A DNA stretch of 7,171 nt from Dehalococcoidia bacterium (GTDB lineage Bacteria > Chloroflexota > Dehalococcoidia > GIF9 > AB-539-J10). Below the pieces are notes generated by a model. That model was not told the origin of the DNA, did not search any database, and worked only from the letters and a program-made list of their open reading frames with translations. The stretch lies in assembly GCA_004375885.1 (NCBI GenBank), contig SOJG01000031.1, forward strand, positions 1 to 7,171, read 5' to 3'. The position numbers and the translations under genes are program-made. Shown piece after piece: positions 4,789-7,171 of the stretch (positions within the stretch are counted from its first letter, which is position 1; every line of letters starts with the position of its first letter).

Positions 4789-6325
4789 TAAAGCGACCGT
4801 CGATCATCGGGGTGCCGTCCCCTGACCTGCCCCAGGCTATCCGCCTCTCTTTGAGCCGCCTCCTGTCTATTTTCCCCGAGGCAGTTTTGGGTATGCTATC
4901 CAAGAATTCAATTCGCTTGGGGATCTTGAAATCAGCTAGGTTCTGATAACAGAGGCCGTACAAGTCTTCCGCAGTGGCATGTTGCCCTTCTTTAAAGGCC
5001 ACAAAAGCCGTGGGGGTTTGTCCTCTATAACCGTCGTCAATACCTACGTAGGCTGCCTCCGCTACACTTGGGTGGCTCAGCAGCACGAATTCAACCTCTG
5101 ATGGACCGATCTTAAGTCCTGAAGATGTGACTATTATGAACGATTTTTTCTCCATGTACTCCAGGTAGCCTTCATCATCCATCCTGACCAAGTCTCCGGT
5201 ATAGAACCAGCCATCCTTAAGGACTTGAGCTGTCAGTTCAGGCGCTTTATGGTATCCCCTCATCGCCCAGGGGGCTTTAAACACAGCCTCCCCTATCTCC
5301 CCGCGGTGAACTTGCCGGCCGTTGTCATCTACTATCTTGAGGGCACAGATCGGCTTGCCGACAGTTCCCAGCTTGCAACTATCAAAGGTGCTTACAGAAA
5401 CGGCAGAGATCTCTGTAAGTCCGTATACCTCATAAAGGGACAACCCAAACTTGTCCTCCAGAGCCTTCATCAACTCCGGAAACGATTTTGCCCCGGCAGT
5501 AACAGCCAATCGCAGAGAACTCAGGTCGTATCTTCTCAGTATCCCGTCACGCACCATAGCCAGAGCATTGTACATGGCTGGGACGCCGAAGATAATGTTT
5601 CCCTTTTCTCTGTTCACAGCCTTGAGAACAGCTCTGGGGGTGAAATCACGGATGAGCACGATGGCAGACCCTGTGATAATCGAACCGAGAAGGACTTCAC
5701 AGAGGCCGAAAAGGTGGGTAAAACGAACAAGGTCTATGATGACATCTTCTCTCCTCCGTTGTATGCTGGCCGAGACTATGGGCGGAGTTCCCATGAGCGA
5801 CGCATGTGTATGTACCGCCCCTTTCTGCCTCCCCAGGACACCAGAAGTGTAGATTATGCTGGCGTCGTCGTCGTCCCTTATATCAATAGTCGGCGACGAG
5901 GAAGAGCTGTGAGCCAGCATCTTGATGTGAGAATCGGCATCTACATCAATTACATGCTCCAGCGAGGGAATGCAGGGCAAGACCGAGGAAAGCACCTCCA
6001 AGAATATCTTCTCTGTGATCAGGATCCTGGAGTCAGAATCTCTCAGCAGAGCCTCAAGCTCAGGTGCCTTAAGCGCAGTGTTCAGCAGCACAGCTACGCC
6101 TCCGCCCTTCACTACCCCGAAATAGTTGACAACCCACTCAGGCCCATGAGACATCAAGATAGCCACATGGTCACCCTTTCTCATCCCCAGGTCCAGAAGG
6201 GCGTTGGCTACACTGTTGGAAGCTGCATCCAACTCTCCATAGGTAATCCGCTGAGCACCAAAAACAATGGCTTCTTTGCGGGGTATTTCGCTGGCAGTAT
6301 TTTCCAAGGTCTGGTTAATATTCAT
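4778..6325 (-). CDS. AMP-forming acyl-CoA synthetase / ligase (ANL superfamily) with altered motifs
   Basis: Family members activate a carboxylic acid with ATP to an acyl-AMP and then transfer it to CoA, in the cytosol. The 515 residues are a normal length. Motifs in order: the ATP loop, YTSGVLGRQKG at 159-169 instead of the usual YTSGTTGxPKG; RFTHLFGL at 201-208; VYGLTE at 300-305 (canonical); GWFYTGDL at 372-379 (canonical); then MEKKSF at 391-396, where the family has G-R-x-x-D, so the ribose-contacting Arg and the hinge-side Asp are not seen; and PKTASGKIDRR at 479-488 with the adenylation Lys485. The C-terminus goes about 20 residues beyond the usual end. ATG 6325 has GTAGGTAGAT in front. 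It is a single-gene unit with its own promoter and terminator. The acid substrate cannot be told from sequence; medium-chain, aryl or dicarboxylic-type acids are all possible. Confidence 0.88.
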   Translation of the reverse strand: MNINQTLENTASEIPRKEAIVFGAQRITYGELDAASNSVANALLDLGMRKGDHVAILMSHGPEWVVNYFGVVKGGGVAVLLNTALKAPELEALLRDSDSRILITEKIFLEVLSSVLPCIPSLEHVIDVDADSHIKMLAHSSSSSPTIDIRDDDDASIIYTSGVLGRQKGAVHTHASLMGTPPIVSASIQRRREDVIIDLVRFTHLFGLCEVLLGSIITGSAIVLIRDFTPRAVLKAVNREKGNIIFGVPAMYNALAMVRDGILRRYDLSSLRLAVTAGAKSFPELMKALEDKFGLSLYEVYGLTEISAVSVSTFDSCKLGTVGKPICALKIVDDNGRQVHRGEIGEAVFKAPWAMRGYHKAPELTAQVLKDGWFYTGDLVRMDDEGYLEYMEKKSFIIVTSSGLKIGPSEVEFVLLSHPSVAEAAYVGIDDGYRGQTPTAFVAFKEGQHATAEDLYGLCYQNLADFKIPKRIEFLDSIPKTASGKIDRRRLKERRIAWGRSGDGTPMIDGRFITA

Positions 6326-6368
6326 ATCTACCTACGGAAAATCCCTGTGAAAGCATAGCGCGGCGAGA

Positions 6369-6397
6369 AGTATATCGTAATGAGAGGTATACGGCAA
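6369..6397 (-). promoter_or_regulatory. Sigma-70-type promoter of the acyl-CoA synthetase gene
   Basis: TTGCCG (6397-6392), a 17-base spacer and TATACT (6374-6369) make a good -35/-10 pair. The predicted start near 6362 gives a leader of about 37 bases to the ATG at 6325. It lies in the 226-base gap after the protease gene, so the two minus-strand genes need not share a transcript. Confidence 0.6.
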
Positions 6398-6551
6398 GCC
6401 CCCGGCTACGACCTCTGTGCAAACGAGCCAGAATAGACCACGGCCCAAGAGCAGCAAGCCGACGTATCGCTACTACGGGGGCGAGGACCGCTTATGTCTC
6501 ACTGACTGGCTGAAGCAGGTAGAGCTAAGCGAGGCAGCCTTATCGCCGATA

Positions 6552-7171
6552 TCACAGTCTTCGCGGCGGCTGCGATTGCTGTGGTTGTTGAGGTTGTTGC
6601 TGAAGCGGCAGTTTCTGAACGGGCTGCTGCTGAAACTGTATGGCAATCACCTCGCTTCCCGCCTCAAATAGCTCTGACTTGATCTCGTGAACCAGGCCCC
6701 AGGACTTTGCCTCCTCAGGATTCAGCATCCTTCCCTCAATCATGGCATCAGTAACATCCTTGGCGTCCCTGCCTGCATTCGCTGCGATTACCCTGGCAAT
6801 GTTCTCCATGTCAACCCTTAATCCTTTTAGCCTTTCTTCCAGCACCTTCTCCTCCAAATTCTGGTCCCCCCGGAATTGAACATTAACGCCATGAAACAGG
6901 AATCTGGCCTGAGGTACCGATAGCCTTCTCGAACCGGCACAGTACAAAACGATGCCGATTGAATCCACGCTGCCGAAATTGTGGGTGGTTATGGCAGCAG
7001 GCAATCCCTTCAGATAATTGTACGCACTTAGACCATGGATAACGGAGCCGCCGGGCGAAGAAATAAGGATTATGAACTCTTTTGTCCCTTGCTTCATTTT
7101 CTGGTCGACAGCGCTCATCAGAGCATTGACAGTGACATCGATCACCGGGGCAAAGAATCTGATTACAGCCG
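6552..7171 (-). CDS. ClpP-like serine protease (N-terminus outside the window)
   Basis: The frame is open to the right edge (AVIRFFAP precedes the GTG at 7145), so that GTG is probably internal and the true start lies beyond 7171. Numbering from the GTG, the ClpP fold shows ISSPGGSVIHGLSAYNYL at 28-45, FGSVDSIG at 57-64 with the nucleophile Ser62, RFLFHG at 81-86 with His85, and EEAKSWGLVHEI at 144-155. In ClpP a catalytic Asp lies shortly before that last segment (RDRFLSAPEA); here the aligned residues read EGRMLNPEEA, placing Gly138 at the Asp position. Residues 170-197 form a Gln/Pro-rich tail. It resembles stand-alone ClpP-family proteins whose THN-G-VDSIG segment differs from true ClpP. 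No ClpX or ClpA gene is visible. Digestion of proteins, a regulatory role or loss of activity are all open. Confidence 0.85.
   Translation of the reverse strand, partial: AVIRFFAPVIDVTVNALMSAVDQKMKQGTKEFIILISSPGGSVIHGLSAYNYLKGLPAAITTHNFGSVDSIGIVLYCAGSRRLSVPQARFLFHGVNVQFRGDQNLEEKVLEERLKGLRVDMENIARVIAANAGRDAKDVTDAMIEGRMLNPEEAKSWGLVHEIKSELFEAGSEVIAIQFQQQPVQKLPLQQQPQQPQQSQPPRRL

Noticed and set aside
5225..6358. Long plus-strand open frame of 377 codons opposite the acyl-CoA synthetase
   Set aside because: The minus-strand frame carries clear ANL-family motifs along its whole length; the plus frame gives basic, domain-free peptide typical of an antisense shadow.

Overview
The window reads as bacterial chromosome of moderate GC content with compact housekeeping genes. 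The best guess for the host is an uncultured member of the Chloroflexota, class Dehalococcoidia or near it. This rests on the flavour of the proteins, on adjacent rsmA and ispE, on a fatty acyl-CoA type dehydrogenase and ligase, and on the short dispersed repeats that read as HPE-SEG or LSRAKD peptides. It is an inference from memory, not a computed placement.

Layout, left to right. Bases 1-659 (+) hold the C-terminal part of a CCA-adding tRNA nucleotidyltransferase that runs in from the left. It converges across a 127-base gap on a minus-strand cluster read from right to left. That cluster is a large-type SRP RNA (about 4515-4240), a 3-hydroxyacyl-CoA dehydrogenase (4222-3353), rsmA (3347-2286), ispE (2275-1424) and a VTT/DedA-type membrane protein (1380-787). 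Gaps between its genes are 5-43 bases, so it looks like one operon. The only convincing promoter for it lies upstream of the SRP RNA (4549-4521). Further right, also on the minus strand, are an AMP-forming acyl-CoA synthetase-like protein (6325-4778), with its own promoter (6397-6369) and a probable Rho-independent terminator (4585-4566), and a ClpP-like protease that runs off the right edge (7171-6552).

The most interesting signals are as follows. (1) The SRP RNA is the roughly 275-nt form with an Alu domain, closely resembling the Bacillus scRNA. Its 3' end touches the translation signals of the next gene, leaving no room for a separate promoter or terminator. (2) A roughly 180-bp repeat with terminal inverted repeats lies in the 3' end of rsmA. 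It is read through in frame and adds about 65 residues to the methyltransferase, and in another frame it opens a false N-terminal extension of ispE. (3) The ClpP-like protein keeps Ser and His but seems to have Gly where the catalytic Asp is expected, and it ends in a Gln/Pro-rich tail. (4) The acyl-CoA synthetase has altered residues in two signature motifs. (5) Two intergenic plus-strand open frames look coding but are unrecognised.

Functionally the cluster joins protein targeting (SRP RNA), ribosome maturation (RsmA), isoprenoid precursor synthesis (IspE) and a membrane protein of a family linked to lipid-carrier transport with a fatty-acid or butyrate-type dehydrogenase. The acyl-CoA ligase next door could supply CoA thioesters to the same metabolism. 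No CRISPR array, tRNA, insertion sequence transposase or phage gene was seen. I found no clear new multi-gene system in the window.
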